This document shows positions 11,540 through 22,650 of a stretch of DNA of 64,000 bases, piece by piece (within the stretch, counting starts at the first letter, position 1; every line of letters begins with the position of its first letter). A program made the translations under genes and the position numbers. The notes beneath the pieces were generated by a model. The model did no database searches. It saw only the letters and a program-made list of their open reading frames with translations, and was not told where the DNA came from. The DNA comes from Allacma fusca (Eukaryota > Arthropoda > Collembola > Symphypleona > Sminthuridae): assembly GCA_947179485.1 (NCBI GenBank), contig OX359245.1, forward strand, positions 24,601,067 through 24,665,066, given 5' to 3'.

Positions 11540-13145
11540 ATGTCTGTTCGACAAACTCCGCTGACATGTCACGGGCATACAAGACCGGTCGTCCACCTTG
11601 CATTTAGCGGCATCACTGACAAAGGCTATTATGTTATGTCAGCTTGCAAAGGTAATAAATAATGGTTGTTATTTGTCGACTTGTGTGTAGTTGTCTTTTG
11701 TGTCACAATATTTAAATTACAGATGGGAGATAACGTGGAAGGTTCAGGAATCAAGGTTTTTATTTGTTAGTTGGGTTGAATTTGTTGATTTAATAAAGTT
11801 GTAGATTAAAGGTACTCGGACTAGAAAGGTGAGGGTGGAATCGACGTTGAAATGTACCAAATGCTGAATGGGGTTTTACCTCGTGATTTTATTTTTAGAT
11901 GGGAAACCAATGCTAAGATATGGAGACACCGGAGATTGGATTGGAACTTTTGAGGGTCACAAAGGTGCTGTGTGGGGTGTTGCGTTAAATTATGATGGAA
12001 CTCGAGCTGCTACTGGGGCTGCGGATTTTAGTGCCAAGGTGGTGGATAAATCATGATATTTTTTAAAAAATTGTGTTTACGCATATGTGCATGCTATGTT
12101 AGCTCCAATCCGAATGTATGAACATGATATTTTATGGCGTATTAACAGCCTCAATAAATATTGATTTTATTATGGTGCAGATTTGGGACGCTCGGTCAGG
12201 CCATGAAGAACATGCGTTTCAGCATAACCACATCGTCAAGTCAGTTGCATTTAATCCACAGGGTAATTTGTTGGTCACGGGCAGCAATGAAAAAATTATT
12301 CGAATTTTTGACCTTCAACGTCCCGACGCTGGTGAGTTGTTTTGTTCATCTATCATCATGTCATTACTGATATCTATTTTTTTTTTGAAAGTACCAAAAT
12401 CACTTTTGACGGTTTTCTAGAACCGGCTAAAATGATGGGCCATGAATCTAATCTACGTCATTGCGAATTCTACACCGAAAATATCATTGTCAGCTGTTCG
12501 GATGACAAGACAATCAGACTGTGGGATGTGACTAGTGCTCAAGAGATCCGAAAATTAGAGTTCCCGAACATTGTCAGCGATATAGAAGTGTCCACTCAGA
12601 ATCGCTTGCTTACCCTTACTCATGGGAACACAGTAGCATTCTGGAATCTAGACAAGTAATTTTGTGAAAACTATTACTGATACCTCGAGACTAAACCCTT
12701 TTACTGTTCAATTTTAATTTTTAATTTCCAGCTTGTCTCTAATCAAAGAGTTTGAAGTGCCGACGCAAATACATTCCGCTTCTTTGAAACCGGATAAGTC
12801 AATTTTTGTATGTGGTGGTGAAGATTTTAAGCTTTACAAGTATGACTTTGACACTGGGATTGAGCTAGGTAGGTACACAGTCTTAGTCTGAGGTGGTTTT
12901 TGTGTCTTTCAAAAAGTACTTATATTTAATGAATCTTTATTGTGACCTAAATTTTAGAGGCCTTCAAAGGGCATTTCGGACCTGTTCATTGCGTTCGGTT
13001 TTCACCAGATGCTGAGCTTTATGCATCTGGTTCGGAAGATGGGACTCTACGCCTTTGGCAAACTACCGTAGGAAAGAATTACGGGCTTTGGAAATGTGTT
13101 CAAGCGCCCTCAGACCTTGACAAACCGGGGGATGCGGAGGGCTAG
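11540..13145 (+). CDS. STRAP: Serine-threonine kinase receptor-associated protein (WD40 scaffold)
   Basis: STRAP (UNRIP) is a seven-bladed WD40 scaffold of the SMN complex and a modulator of TGF-beta receptor signalling. Six exons in consistent phase: 11540-11651, 11899-12038, 12181-12331, 12421-12655, 12732-12868, 12958-13145, giving 320 residues (human 350). Recognisable blocks: [21 protein letters not shown] at the start, [50 protein letters not shown], and [14 protein letters not shown] with [13 protein letters not shown]. Exon 2 ends at a weak donor (AAG|GTGGTG), chosen because it restores AKIWDA. At exon 4 the acceptor is the second of two nearby AGs (TTTTCTAG at 12420), fixed by phase. 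The C-terminus stops about 30 residues early, after LDKPGDAEG, lacking the acidic tail of vertebrate STRAP. Confidence 0.93.
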
Positions 13146-13942
13146 ATGAATGATCTCCAAGAAGATGATGCATTTCGAAACAAATAAATATCGTTATGTG
13201 AGTATTGTAGCCAGGTACAATTTGAAATTGTATCCGAAGTGCATAAAAAATTGCGCGGACTGTCAAATGGCTATTTTATACTCTTAAATGTTACAATGAA
13301 ATTAATATCAGATCAGTGCATTTGACGACAAGATCAATTAAATGCCCCGCATATTTAGTGTCTTACGTGTATGACGTGTTATATGTTACATAGAAGAAAT
13401 ATGCCATTGTAAATCCTAACCAGTCCTTGTTAATCTTAATAATCATTACAATTTTAATATGGCCGATAATGTACTGCGTATTTGTCATAATCTTAAAATA
13501 TGTAATATCTTCTCTTCCATTATCGGTGCTTGCAAGAGGCTAGGCTTCACCAACACTCTTCAGTTAGATATCAATATTACAGTTTTGTAATGATGCCTTT
13601 ATTTCAATTAAATGACGATGAATGAGTGTGGTACCGAATCTTGTTAATCGCCGGATGGAATTTTGAAATTACGTATATCTATTAATTTTTCATTCTGATA
13701 TGGAACTGCTCCTCAGTCTCCGATATGAACTGGTTCAGTGAACATTAATGTACGAAAAATCCTGTACTTACCTTGGTACAATACATAAACTTTGTGGTTT
13801 GATAGTGTTAAAATATATGAAGGCAGACCGTAGTGTTGTTCACCTTTTTTAATTGTTTTTGTCACGAGTTTTCAGCAAAAGTTTACAGACTCACAATGTG
13901 GGTAGGTCAACATGGCCAGCCTGGAACATTTGCTTTCTCTCC
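13146..13942. other. Intergenic DNA between two converging genes
   Basis: AT-rich 3' flanks of STRAP and the USP8-dimer gene. Besides the STRAP poly(A) signal, no gene, RNA or repeat was recognised. Confidence 0.5.
13183..13188 (+). terminator. Poly(A) signal of STRAP
   Basis: AATAAA about 40 bases after the STRAP stop codon. Confidence 0.6.
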
Positions 13943-14999
13943 TTAGATTTCAACTTTGGGCTTCTTTTTACGCCGGACACATAATTTACCACGTCCTTCT
14001 CCTATATATAATTGCTGGTGGTTCAACTCTTGTTGGGATTCCAGTTCCTCCGGAAGGTTTTGCTCTTGTTTTGGTTCAGGCTGGTTCTGGAAGTTCAATT
14101 CTTGAAGTTCCAAATACTCCTGGAGGTTCTGTTCGTTTTTGGGTTCAGGCTGGTTCTGGGAGTTCAATAATTGAAGTTCCAAATACTCTTGGAGGTTCTG
14201 CTCTTGTTCCGGTGCAGACTGTTTCTGGGGGTTCAAATATTGATGTCCCATATGCTGCTGGGGATTCTGTTCTTGCTGCGGTTCTGGCTGGTTCTGGGGG
14301 TTCAGCTCCGGATGTGGTTCGTGCAGCGACCTTGTCACCATTCCAGTTCTTGTCTCTACGTTTTCAGCCTGCAAGGGCAGGCTTCCTGTTTGTAAGCTGC
14401 TTCCACCTGTTGCAGATTTCAAAGTAGTAGACATTGTCAGAAGAGAAAGTTCGTTTCGAACCATTGCATTTTTGTGTTCATCACTGAATTTGCGCAACAG
14501 CAATTCCTCTAAAACTTTAAGACGTTTTTCTGCCTCCAAACATTTCTGGACAATATCTTCTTTTACGTATTCTGAAATTCCGGCGTATTTAGGATGGAAA
14601 CGGAATCTTGTAAATATACTACAATCATTGTACATCATTTGTATGCAATGATTACTAATAAGCCTGTTAACTAATCATGGCTTCAAAATTTTAATAGTTT
14701 TTTCGTAATGGCTTGTATAGTTCTGTTAATAAAAAAGTAACTAACGAAAGAAAGCGGTAAAATAGTATGAAAGCATCTTCAGCGGGATTTATCTTGTGGT
14801 AATTGTTTGCCTCTTTGAAAAGGTCGTTGGACAACCGAATGTAATGCTCAGCAGCCTCGTAAGGATCTATTGGAATTTCTCCTGCTACTTGTTTCAAATA
14901 ATCGATACGAACCATGGGAAGCATAGTTGCTGTTCCGTATTTGTAAGCTGTTTGCGATTCCGTCAGGTGGAGACCATGCAATGGTTCTGAGGTCATCAT
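13943..14999 (-). CDS. USP8/AMSH-type dimerisation-domain protein with a Q/E/N/P-rich repeat tail
   Basis: Two exons, 14999-14746 and 14618-13943, give 309 residues. The donor GTTAGT and acceptor TTGTAG were chosen because the join creates FILFYRFLSIFTRF, which aligns with FILYNKYITLFIEK of AMSH (STAMBP). That identifies a USP8_dimer/MIT-like helical domain at about residues 45-130; in AMSH and USP8 this region binds ESCRT-III proteins or dimerises. A linker follows, then four copies of a 23-residue repeat (residues about 189-285; core LNxQNQPEPxxEQNLQEYLELQ) and a basic end, RRKKKPK, resembling a nuclear localisation signal. No JAMM metalloprotease or ubiquitin-hydrolase domain is present, so it should not be a deubiquitinase. 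ATG 14999 is the first plausible start; ATGs at residues 26 and 29 are alternatives. Function unknown. Confidence 0.75.
14024..14308 (-). repeat. Coding minisatellite, 69-bp units
   Basis: Four consecutive units of about 69 bases (23 codons) inside the USP8-dimer gene, in frame, each with a QNQPEP-like and an EQNLQEYLELQ-like block. The first unit is the most diverged. The opposite strand is also open here (about 171 codons), a side effect of the repeat. Confidence 0.7.
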
Positions 15000-15669
15000 A
15001 GAATACCAATTGCTGTACTTTTGACTTTATTTTCACGACGCCTACCTTCTTATCTTGTCATGTCATTCAAAGACTGTACTCTCTAATATGTGAAACTTTG
15101 GAAAAATACCTACACACTGAAGAAAATAACTTCCTTGTATAATACAAATAATCAAATACTTTACATTCAATCAATGTTTCACACAAACAATCACTATAAC
15201 AGCTTCCCGCAAACTATTTAATAAATAAACTGAATTACAACTGAAAATACATGCCGTCCACATTAAAGTCGAGATAAGAGTCTTTGTACGGTGACGGTCG
15301 TACTTATTGTCAGTCAGAGCTATGCATTATTTTAAAATAAGTATTTTCAGACAACAAAGTATTTTGTATTTCAAAGTTGGTAAGCAGTGGACAAGTATTT
15401 TGTACTTAATATTTTAAGAGCCAATAAGTGTAAAAGTATTTGGTATTTAATTACTTTTAGTAACGTGTGAAATGTATTTCATGGGACGATTATGCATGCA
15501 GTGGTATACATGTACATATACTCTGGTAATTACTGGTATCAATTAATCCCCGCCTAATTGTCAGTACGTCTCTGCAAACGTTTTCCCAAAGATCTTGTAA
15601 TCCCGTCCTAACCAATTCGTGCTTTGAGAATGTTTTGCTCACCACTAATGCCTAGCCTTTACTTGAACG
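15000..15669. other. Upstream region of the USP8-dimer gene and repeat-like sequence
   Basis: Probable 5' UTR and promoter near 15,000-15,250. From about 15,330 to 15,480 the sequence repeats AAGTATTTTGTATTT-like motifs, a composition I associate with the inside of some hAT-derived elements. No ends could be defined. Confidence 0.35.
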
Positions 15670-16013
15670 CAGGGGTCGGATTTTTGTAAATCTCCCTGGA
15701 AGATTATTTCTGAATTTCTCTGCTGATTAAAATGTCCCTGACGGGAGATCCTCAACAATTTCAAAAATCCCTGCTGAAAAAAGGTCAAAGATTTTCAAAA
15801 TCCCTGTTGGAAAAAATAATTTCCCTGCAATTCGTCTAACCCCTGTCAAATAAGGTCAAATAATCTAAAAATCCCTGTTTGCCTAACAAATTTTCCTGAA
15901 ACACGTCAACAAATTTGAAAATCCCTGTTCGCAAAATAGTTCCCTTTGAGATCCTGCCGGAAATATTTTTTCCCTGCCAGAAATCCCGTCTTCCCACAAA
16001 AATCCGACCCCTG
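15670..16013. mobile_element. Non-autonomous hAT-superfamily element (344 bp)
   Basis: The ends are an 18-bp perfect inverted repeat, CAGGGGTCGGATTTTTGT, and the element is flanked on both sides by the same 8 bases, CTTGAACG (15662-15669 and 16014-16021). An 8-bp target duplication with CAGGGG-type ends is the signature of hAT transposons. The inside has no ORF; it consists of degenerate copies of an AAAATCCCTG-containing motif. Intact ends and a perfect target duplication suggest a fairly recent insertion. Confidence 0.88.
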
Positions 16014-16021
16014 CTTGAACG

Positions 16022-16904
16022 ATCTTGTAGCCTGCCTGAATAGCCCAGTCCCTTGTTAGGAAATATCTGAATTAGAGTTACTTGTGGAAACGAAAAGTTT
16101 GATGCCATTCCCATGTGATCCCGAAAATCGGGTCATCAATATTTTTGGACTCACACCCGAACCCGTTCCCGAAATACTGGGATCGGGTGCACGAAAACCC
16201 ATGACATGAGGTGATATCATTTATCACTCCTATGAAAATAAATTTCTATGTAAACAATAATATGAAATAAATTTACATATGCGTCACTGACGGGCGGGCA
16301 GAAGCACTAATTTCTTTTGAAGTACGAACTCCTAAAGTAAAAATCTGATGGTAATGGATCAGTCAAAATTTAAATGGGTGATGAAGCTGAATTTTATACT
16401 CATTTTATTCTACATCACTAATGTCTGCAGTTTGCAACGATCAACCAAAAATGGCTCGAGTAGAAACCAATATACATCCTCCATACATGTCCTCCAAATA
16501 TTGTTGTTTGTAGTTTTATGGTGTATAAAATAATTACCGTATGAGTTCAAATTTTAACCGAAAAGACATTTCTGATCACAGTAATATATGTACATACATG
16601 CATAGGGGTATGTGAATATTCCCAGGATGGTGGAAGTTCATTTTACATCGTCTGCAGTTTGGAAAAATAGTTCCTGGAATATTTTAATTTATAGCCGTAT
16701 CGTGTACATGAGTTTTACAAATTGTAATGTTCAATGTGACCTATGGTATCCAAACGTATTTCATCACCGGTTGAATTAACTTCGTCAAAATAATGACATA
16801 CAGAATAAAATTTTCAAAATAATTTCGAACGCTTTTTCTCCAAAATTACAAAGAAATTTTCAATTCCATTGTCAAATTGTATAGATTGTGCTAATATATT
16901 CCAC
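16022..16904. other. Gene-free DNA
   Basis: No gene found. Around 16,115-16,200 are several GATCCCGAAAATCGGG / CCCGAACCCG / GGGATCGGGT segments that can pair with one another, perhaps an old repeat fragment. A 61-codon frame at 16348-16533 has a hydrophobic start but no other support. Confidence 0.35.
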
Positions 16905-17048
16905 GATTCTGCCCAAAATGCCCAATTTGTCCTCGATGAAAATGCCCAAAATTATGCCCTTGCCCAATATGCCCTATTATGCCGCCCTCGCCCTGAAATG
17001 AAAATGCCCAAAATGCCAGGGCATTTTCAAATCGACATACCCTAATCA
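16905..17048 (-). repeat. GGGCATTTT-rich dispersed repeat, copy 1
   Basis: Read on the minus strand it begins TATGTCGATTTGAAAATGCC and continues with TGGCATTTTGGGCATTTTC and many GGGCATA/GGGCATTTT words. The same opening occurs on the plus strand at 22,495, so this is a shared element, not chance low complexity. Confidence 0.6.
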
Positions 17049-17908
17049 CGGTCACTATCAACTCTTTCAACTTAGAAGAGAGGATGTTCAAGCTGCATTA
17101 GACTAAACTCCATTTGTATATTTTAGCTGGAGCCCAGCACCTACCTTTTTTTAACTCATTTACCTTTTATCGTACTGATTATGCGTGCATTTGTTATAAT
17201 GTCAACCTGGTGTAGCTCACTTGAGGCTCCCAAACTCAAATACCTGGACATTATTCTAATCAGTTCTTTTTCTTTAGCCCTGTAACCTACTGAGTGAGTT
17301 TAACCACCGGTCAAGCTCAACTCTTCATATACAATAATTTTTGTAATCTATGTATGTACTAATTTTATATGCCTCATTTCATATGTATTCTAACCTAGAT
17401 AAGCGCTACACCATTGTATAGTAAATTACTCGTTATTTATAATTATTGGATTGTAATACGTTTTCCTCCAAATTACAAAGAACCTCAACCTATAAAAGGG
17501 CTCCGAGTCTACAACTCGGAGAGCACTTCTTCTCCAGCCTTCCCATTGTTTGGACCTCAATTTAGTGGGTACACCTTACGCTGTGTAATTCTACTGCTCG
17601 ACATTACCACGTATTTTACGGTGTGTACTTCTACTGCTTACCATCATTACCATTTTTACCATAATTGACCCGTCTTGAGTTAACCTTGGAGCGTATCTTT
17701 TCTAACGCTCCGTATTTAATTTATAACCCTTTAACTTCGTGTTTTGTAGTAACTATTCTTGTTGTAGTAATTACATTGAGTCTTATTGAGGTTTAACCGA
17801 TTGTTGTTTGCTCCATCTTCCATCTCATACCATACATCCCTTCATCTATCAGGAACATAAGTTATCCCGTTTCTAACCAAACAGTATCTGCGGCGCATTT
17901 TGAGGGAA
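17049..17908. other. Gene-free DNA with a promoter-like segment
   Basis: No gene found. TATAAAAG at 17491-17498 is followed by a perfect short hairpin (CTCCGAGT-CTACA-ACTCGGAG). Near 17,578-17,655 two imperfect copies of a TACGCTGTGTAATTCTACTGC-like stretch sit in tandem. TATA plus an initiator hairpin looks like a retroelement LTR, but no LTR pair or coding region was seen. Confidence 0.3.
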
Positions 17909-18560
17909 TGTTGGGGAAATGGGGTTTTGGAAATATTTACAGAGCCCAACGTGCCACATTCACTTAAGTCATAGAATACTTCAAAGCATAAGATTCTCTT
18001 ACGAAAATCTTTTTTTGAAGGTTCGAGTAAATTTTATTATACATTATAGTTAATAATAATACTAATAATAATTGTGACATGTAAGGAATATTACTTACAT
18101 ATGTAAATGAGAATGAAATGTAACAAGTACTCAGCCATTGGCTGATGATGATGTCATTTATAAGATTCTTATTGTCTGATGTAATGTGCCCAACCATTAG
18201 GTAAGAATGATGTCACATATGAAAAGTTCGGTATTAAGAGCAACTAAGAAAGAACCAAGATCTTTCCTTTGTTACATTCATCCCTATATAAACCCAACTC
18301 ATCCAGACAGTCGGGGAGTCTGGAATTAGGAGTCTGGCCCGTGTCTCACAAAGTAACTTTACTGTTACTATGCTGGACTCCACTCCTCTCTCCATCTACA
18401 TCTCACACATTCCCTCTCCTATACTCGAGTACTTTGAATAAACAGAATTGGTAGAAATATTCTATATTTCAAGTACATATTTATTATACAAGACAATCCT
18501 GTGTAACTCTGGAAATATCTCACTGCTAAGTCTGAGTCCTACTTGCTACGCATCCCCATA
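17909..18560 (+). mobile_element. Possible solo LTR (weak)
   Basis: The segment opens with TGTTGGGG, has a TATA box (TATATAAA, 18285-18292) and a poly(A) signal (AATAAA, 18437-18442) about 150 bases later, as in an LTR with U3-R-U5 order. I could not find a matching CA end with a target duplication, nor a primer-binding site, gag or pol. The right end is therefore arbitrary. Confidence 0.25.
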
Positions 18561-21183
18561 TATATTAAATACTTACAGTATTATTTCAATATTCACAATT
18601 CTTCTCTCCATATATCCCCATCACCAAATATAATCTAACAAAACCAATGCTAGTTTTTGCTAACCGATAAATATGTAGAGTCAGCTGAAAGTCTGTTATT
18701 GCTTGAAATTACTTATACATTTCAAGTCACGGGTCCAGACGATATACATTTGAGTATAATTGTACTGACTATGCTCCACGATTTTAAAATATCTCGTTTT
18801 TAAAGATAACTATTCTATTGTTGCGCAGCTGTAATAATTAATGAAAATAATAAGGTTCCTAATTATAAATTATGACGGGCCAGCGCTTCAGCAGCATAGA
18901 CAATCAGTCATCTCGGATCAACCCGAATTTTATACCCTGCTGTTAATTCGTTGGAAATGGTCCTTGGACCAACTTTTCCATATCGATAATTTCCAGCAAG
19001 TCGTCAACTGTTGGGATAATAGTTGCTGTGCTTTGAAGCTACATACATTATTACAAGACCCAAATGCTTGTGTTGGGTAAATTATTCCACGAATTGATAA
19101 CGATGGAAAGATTATAAATTAAAAAATGGCAACATCGTTTTCTTCCAGAAACGCATTCAGCAATAACTATCTACATACATACACGTATTAAGATTGGTGT
19201 GGTTCATCATTTGGTATTACAACGTATGTACTACGTAATTTGTAATGATTATTACATTAAATGGTGTTACACTGTAATATAGAATTATTGATGTACTTAT
19301 AGATATAACCAGTCGTTTTCTATACCGTTACCAGTTTTCATAATTAGTATGTATTACAAAGTATGGGAAACAACTTTTCTGCGAAGTTTAGAACAAATTA
19401 AAATGTCGCCGACATCCCTCTGTGCCGCATTAAAAGGTGTGTGTAAGCGTTTAGTGGAGTGTATCTCTAAACTGCATGCCAAAGGTGTCCAAATGACACA
19501 CCGTACCGTATATCCTTCCTATATTTAATATTCGGACCGAGCCTATATGCCTATACACTCTTAAAATTCCGGAGTAAGATTAAACCAAATTGAGAAGTTG
19601 GTTATTCCCCAACAGGAATAAAACGCAGCCGTGTCCAGAATGATATAAAATTTACTCCATAAGTACGGAGTACATTAAATTCGTCGATTCCGGAGTGAAA
19701 TTAGTTATAGAAAATTTGGACATATCTCGACTGAAATTTTTTTGTCCACACCCGGTTTAAAAATAACCACTTTTACTGGTCTATATTAGTCTATAATTAT
19801 TTGCATGCACGGTGATTTCTCGGCAAGATCTTAATAATATATGCAGGGATACAAAAAATTACTAACAAATCTAGAATGCGTAGCGAAATACGGTTGACTT
19901 TTATTTATTAAAACATGTTAATTAGTGGGAAATAAAAACAGATAAGACACGCTTGGGGGAAGATGAGACTTTTGCATCATGTCATATATAAAAGAATCAA
20001 AAAATTGTCAAACAGAGGCACAAGATGAGAGAAATGATGTAGAAAACACATCAAATGATTTAAATGGTAAGTCCACTCCAGATAGCAAAAGTTCAACCTT
20101 TATGGTTCGGTGATCAAATATAACAAAATTTTCCACAAGATACAGATTTGCAAGCCTTTGAATTCAATTTTGGCGGAGGTCACATCACAGCATTTTAGGT
20201 TTTCACCAATGTCCTCCAATGGCTATACAAAATATGAAGTAAAAGTAATTTATAAATCTTATTACAACATTATTAAATTATCTCTCTACTGAAATTCTTC
20301 GAACTGGTTAGAGCTGTCCAACAACGACGTAGGCTTTGGTTGATAATTTGTACTACCTTGGTTTGTCGTAATTCGATGGAAATCAAAATTCCGTTTGAAG
20401 GATTTATAATGCACAAAGTTCGAACTACAGACTGGACAGATTACATTTTTATTGTGACCACATGCAATTCCAGCTTAATTTGTATTTAAAGAAACAGTAA
20501 TTGTACTTTACCTTCGATCAGGTGGCCCGTACTGGATACTACTACTTTCAGTTCGTCTTTAAGGCTATCGTCTTCAGCAACACGACTAAGAGTTACATCA
20601 TCCAGGTTTTCATCTCAAGAATGTCAAAATTAGAGTAGTTATGCAATGACAACTATAACACTTATCTTATAACGTTAGCTCATTTCGTAATATAGTTCCT
20701 CAATAAACATGAATGATTCAGTTTGCATGAATTTTAATGTTTAAATTACTGTACAATGGAACACTTGTACTTAAATACATAATAATGAATATGTTATTAG
20801 CTAATACGCCTATAATGCCATGTGAAAAAACTTACCATAAAATTTTTGTTCGTAAATCTCTTCCATATTTACGTCTTTCAGAACTGAATCAATTATATTA
20901 AAACTTTAGTATTTAAAACTGATCCAAACCGATAGCAAGACTGGCATGCCTTAAATGGCGGGTACCATGTGCGAGCTCTCTTAGGAGGCATGCATAAATT
21001 ATATAACGCTAATATGCCACATTTTTGACCACCTCCGACCCCGAGTAACGCATACGTAACGCTGTCATCTAACCCCCACTATCATGCATAACGCAATGAT
21101 AACTAATTTATTCATAACTTAAATAATTAGTCCTAAAATTATATCGGAATACTCCCATTAACCTAATTGTGTTAATCCAACTT
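18561..21183. other. Gene-free, AT-rich DNA
   Basis: No supported gene over 2.6 kb. Around 21,010-21,100 is a stretch with repeated GTAACGC/TAACGC words and pyrimidine runs (GACCACCTCCGACCCC), of a style seen in transposon-derived sequence. Short open frames at 18841-19080 and 20110-20292 show no recognisable domain. Confidence 0.4.
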
Positions 21184-21220
21184 TTATTCCAACATAGTAA
21201 CATCGCATTCTGTGAAAGAT

Positions 21221-22389
21221 TCACCCTGGGTAGCGTCGCCGCTCCTCATGCGTCTGCATGTGCTGCGTCTTCGCCGAGGTGCTGTGGAAGGACCGACCAC
21301 ACAGGGGACATGTGTGGACACTTCCTCCAACACGGCCAACAAATTCCTCAGCTGCTCCAACCGCTGCCTCTCCACCTTCAGCTGCCTCAGACCGGTTACC
21401 ATCACGAACCCCAACCACCGCCAATTCAATACCATCCCCTCAGCAACGTCAACCCCGGGCTCTCCACCCTCCGCCCCTATAGCCGCAGTACCTCTAACCT
21501 CCGCCCCTATATCTGCTGCACCTACAACCTCAACCACGACAACCCCAGGACCTCCAATAACCGCCACCTCAGCTCCTCCAACCGACCCGCCCCCTACAAC
21601 CATCGCCGCCTCAGCTTCTCCAACCGACCCGTCCCAAACCCCTCCAACCACCGCCGCCTCTAACCATACCGTCACCATTTCCTCCAATCACGGCCGGCTC
21701 AGCTGTTCCAACCGACCCATCTCCATCCCCAAACCCAAGCCGCCTCAGCTCCTCCAACCAACCCTTCCCCATCCCCTGCAACCGCCTCAGCTACTCCAAC
21801 CGACCCTTCCTCATCCCCACCAACCGACTGTTCCCCATCCCCTCCAACCGCCTCAGCTCCTCCAACCGACCCATCCCCTCCACCATCGCCATCTCAGCTT
21901 CTCCAACCGACCCGTCCCAATCCCCTCCAACCACCGCCGAGTCAGCTCCTTTAACCGACCTGTCCCAATCCCCTCCATCCACCGCCTCAACTCCTCTAAC
22001 CGACCCGTCCCCATCTCTTCCAAACACCGCCGCCTCAGCTCCTCCACCAGTCGCATTCTCGTCCCATCCAACCACAGCCGCCTCAGCGACGAAGCCTGTC
22101 CCATCCTCAGCCCCACCAACCGCCTCACCCACATCTGTACTGGTTACGGTGCTTGTCACGGGTGTTCTACCATGCACGGGAAACCGTCGCACACGTCGTA
22201 CCACCTGACACCGGTTTATTATCGGTACGCCTCCAACCTGTCCGCCCAACACAACCACTTCCTCGTCCGTTTCGACCACACTGTCTTCGGCCACTTCAGC
22301 AACCTGTTCACCAAGGAACTCGAACTGCAAGGTGGTGTCATTGATGTCTTGACGACACACCATGCACTTGTCGTGGACGAGGGTTTGAC
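21221..22389 (-). pseudogene. C2H2 zinc-finger gene, broken or mis-framed
   Basis: On the minus strand an exon appears to open at 22389, after a polypyrimidine tract and CTAG acceptor. It reads HDKCMVCRQDINDTT and then a long Gly/Val/Glu/Asp-rich region. The frame stops at TAG 21793-21791, one base from the usual GAG of the repeat. In the same frame register, after several stops, a perfect C2H2 finger appears at about 21,310-21,240: CPLCGRSFHSTSAKTQHMQTH, with C-x2-C-x12-H-x3-H spacing. A different frame is open between (21,687-21,184). So either a minisatellite-driven frameshift killed the gene, or an intron removes the disrupted part. C2H2 fingers bind DNA or RNA; nothing more can be said of the target. 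The upstream exon was not found. Confidence 0.45.
21540..22110. repeat. Minisatellite of about 45-51 bp units
   Basis: Tandem units built on CTCCAACCGACCCGTCCC and CCTCCAACCACCGCCGCCTC (plus strand), mostly 45 or 48 bases long. They form the low-complexity body of the zinc-finger gene (minus strand). GC content is far above the surroundings. Because most units are multiples of three, both strands carry long open frames. Confidence 0.65.
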
Positions 22390-22489
22390 CTAGAAAAATA
22401 AAAATAAAATTTATCATGCAAATACTTAAACTAACATAGACATACATAATACATAACTTACGCACATAAATATATGCATAATATATATA

Positions 22490-22650
22490 TAGGGATTGTC
22501 GATTTGAAAATGCCATGGCATATTGGGCATCATGCCTGGCCAAAATGCCCTGGCATTTTGGGCATTTTCAACTTGGGGCAAATGTGTTGATTTTGGGCAT
22601 ATTCGGCACGGACATTTTCGGCATTTTGGGCATATTCAGTTCAAATTTTC
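22490..22650 (+). repeat. GGGCATTTT-rich dispersed repeat, copy 2
   Basis: It starts GGGATTGTCGATTTGAAAAT and continues with TGGCATTTTGGGCATTTTCA, matching copy 1 (16,905-17,048) in inverted orientation. The later part consists of GGGCATATTC and CGGCATTTTGGGC words. Ends and class are unknown. Confidence 0.6.

Noticed and set aside
13912..14427. Plus-strand open frame of 171 codons
   Set aside because: Antisense shadow of the 69-bp coding repeat of the USP8-dimer gene; the minus strand has the recognisable domain.
16891..17091. Similar small ORFs (here and 22523-22789) sharing an ALAFWAF string
   Set aside because: The shared string comes from the GGGCATTTT repeat DNA, and the flanking peptides do not align.
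18841..19080. 79-codon plus-strand frame
   Set aside because: No domain, no repeat partner and no splice context; could be a fragment of something but unsupported.
21212..22393. Plus-strand open frame of 393 codons
   Set aside because: It is antisense to the minisatellite and the C2H2 finger; its product is a repetitive Ser/Asn/Pro/Arg string with no domain, and openness follows from repeat units that are multiples of three.
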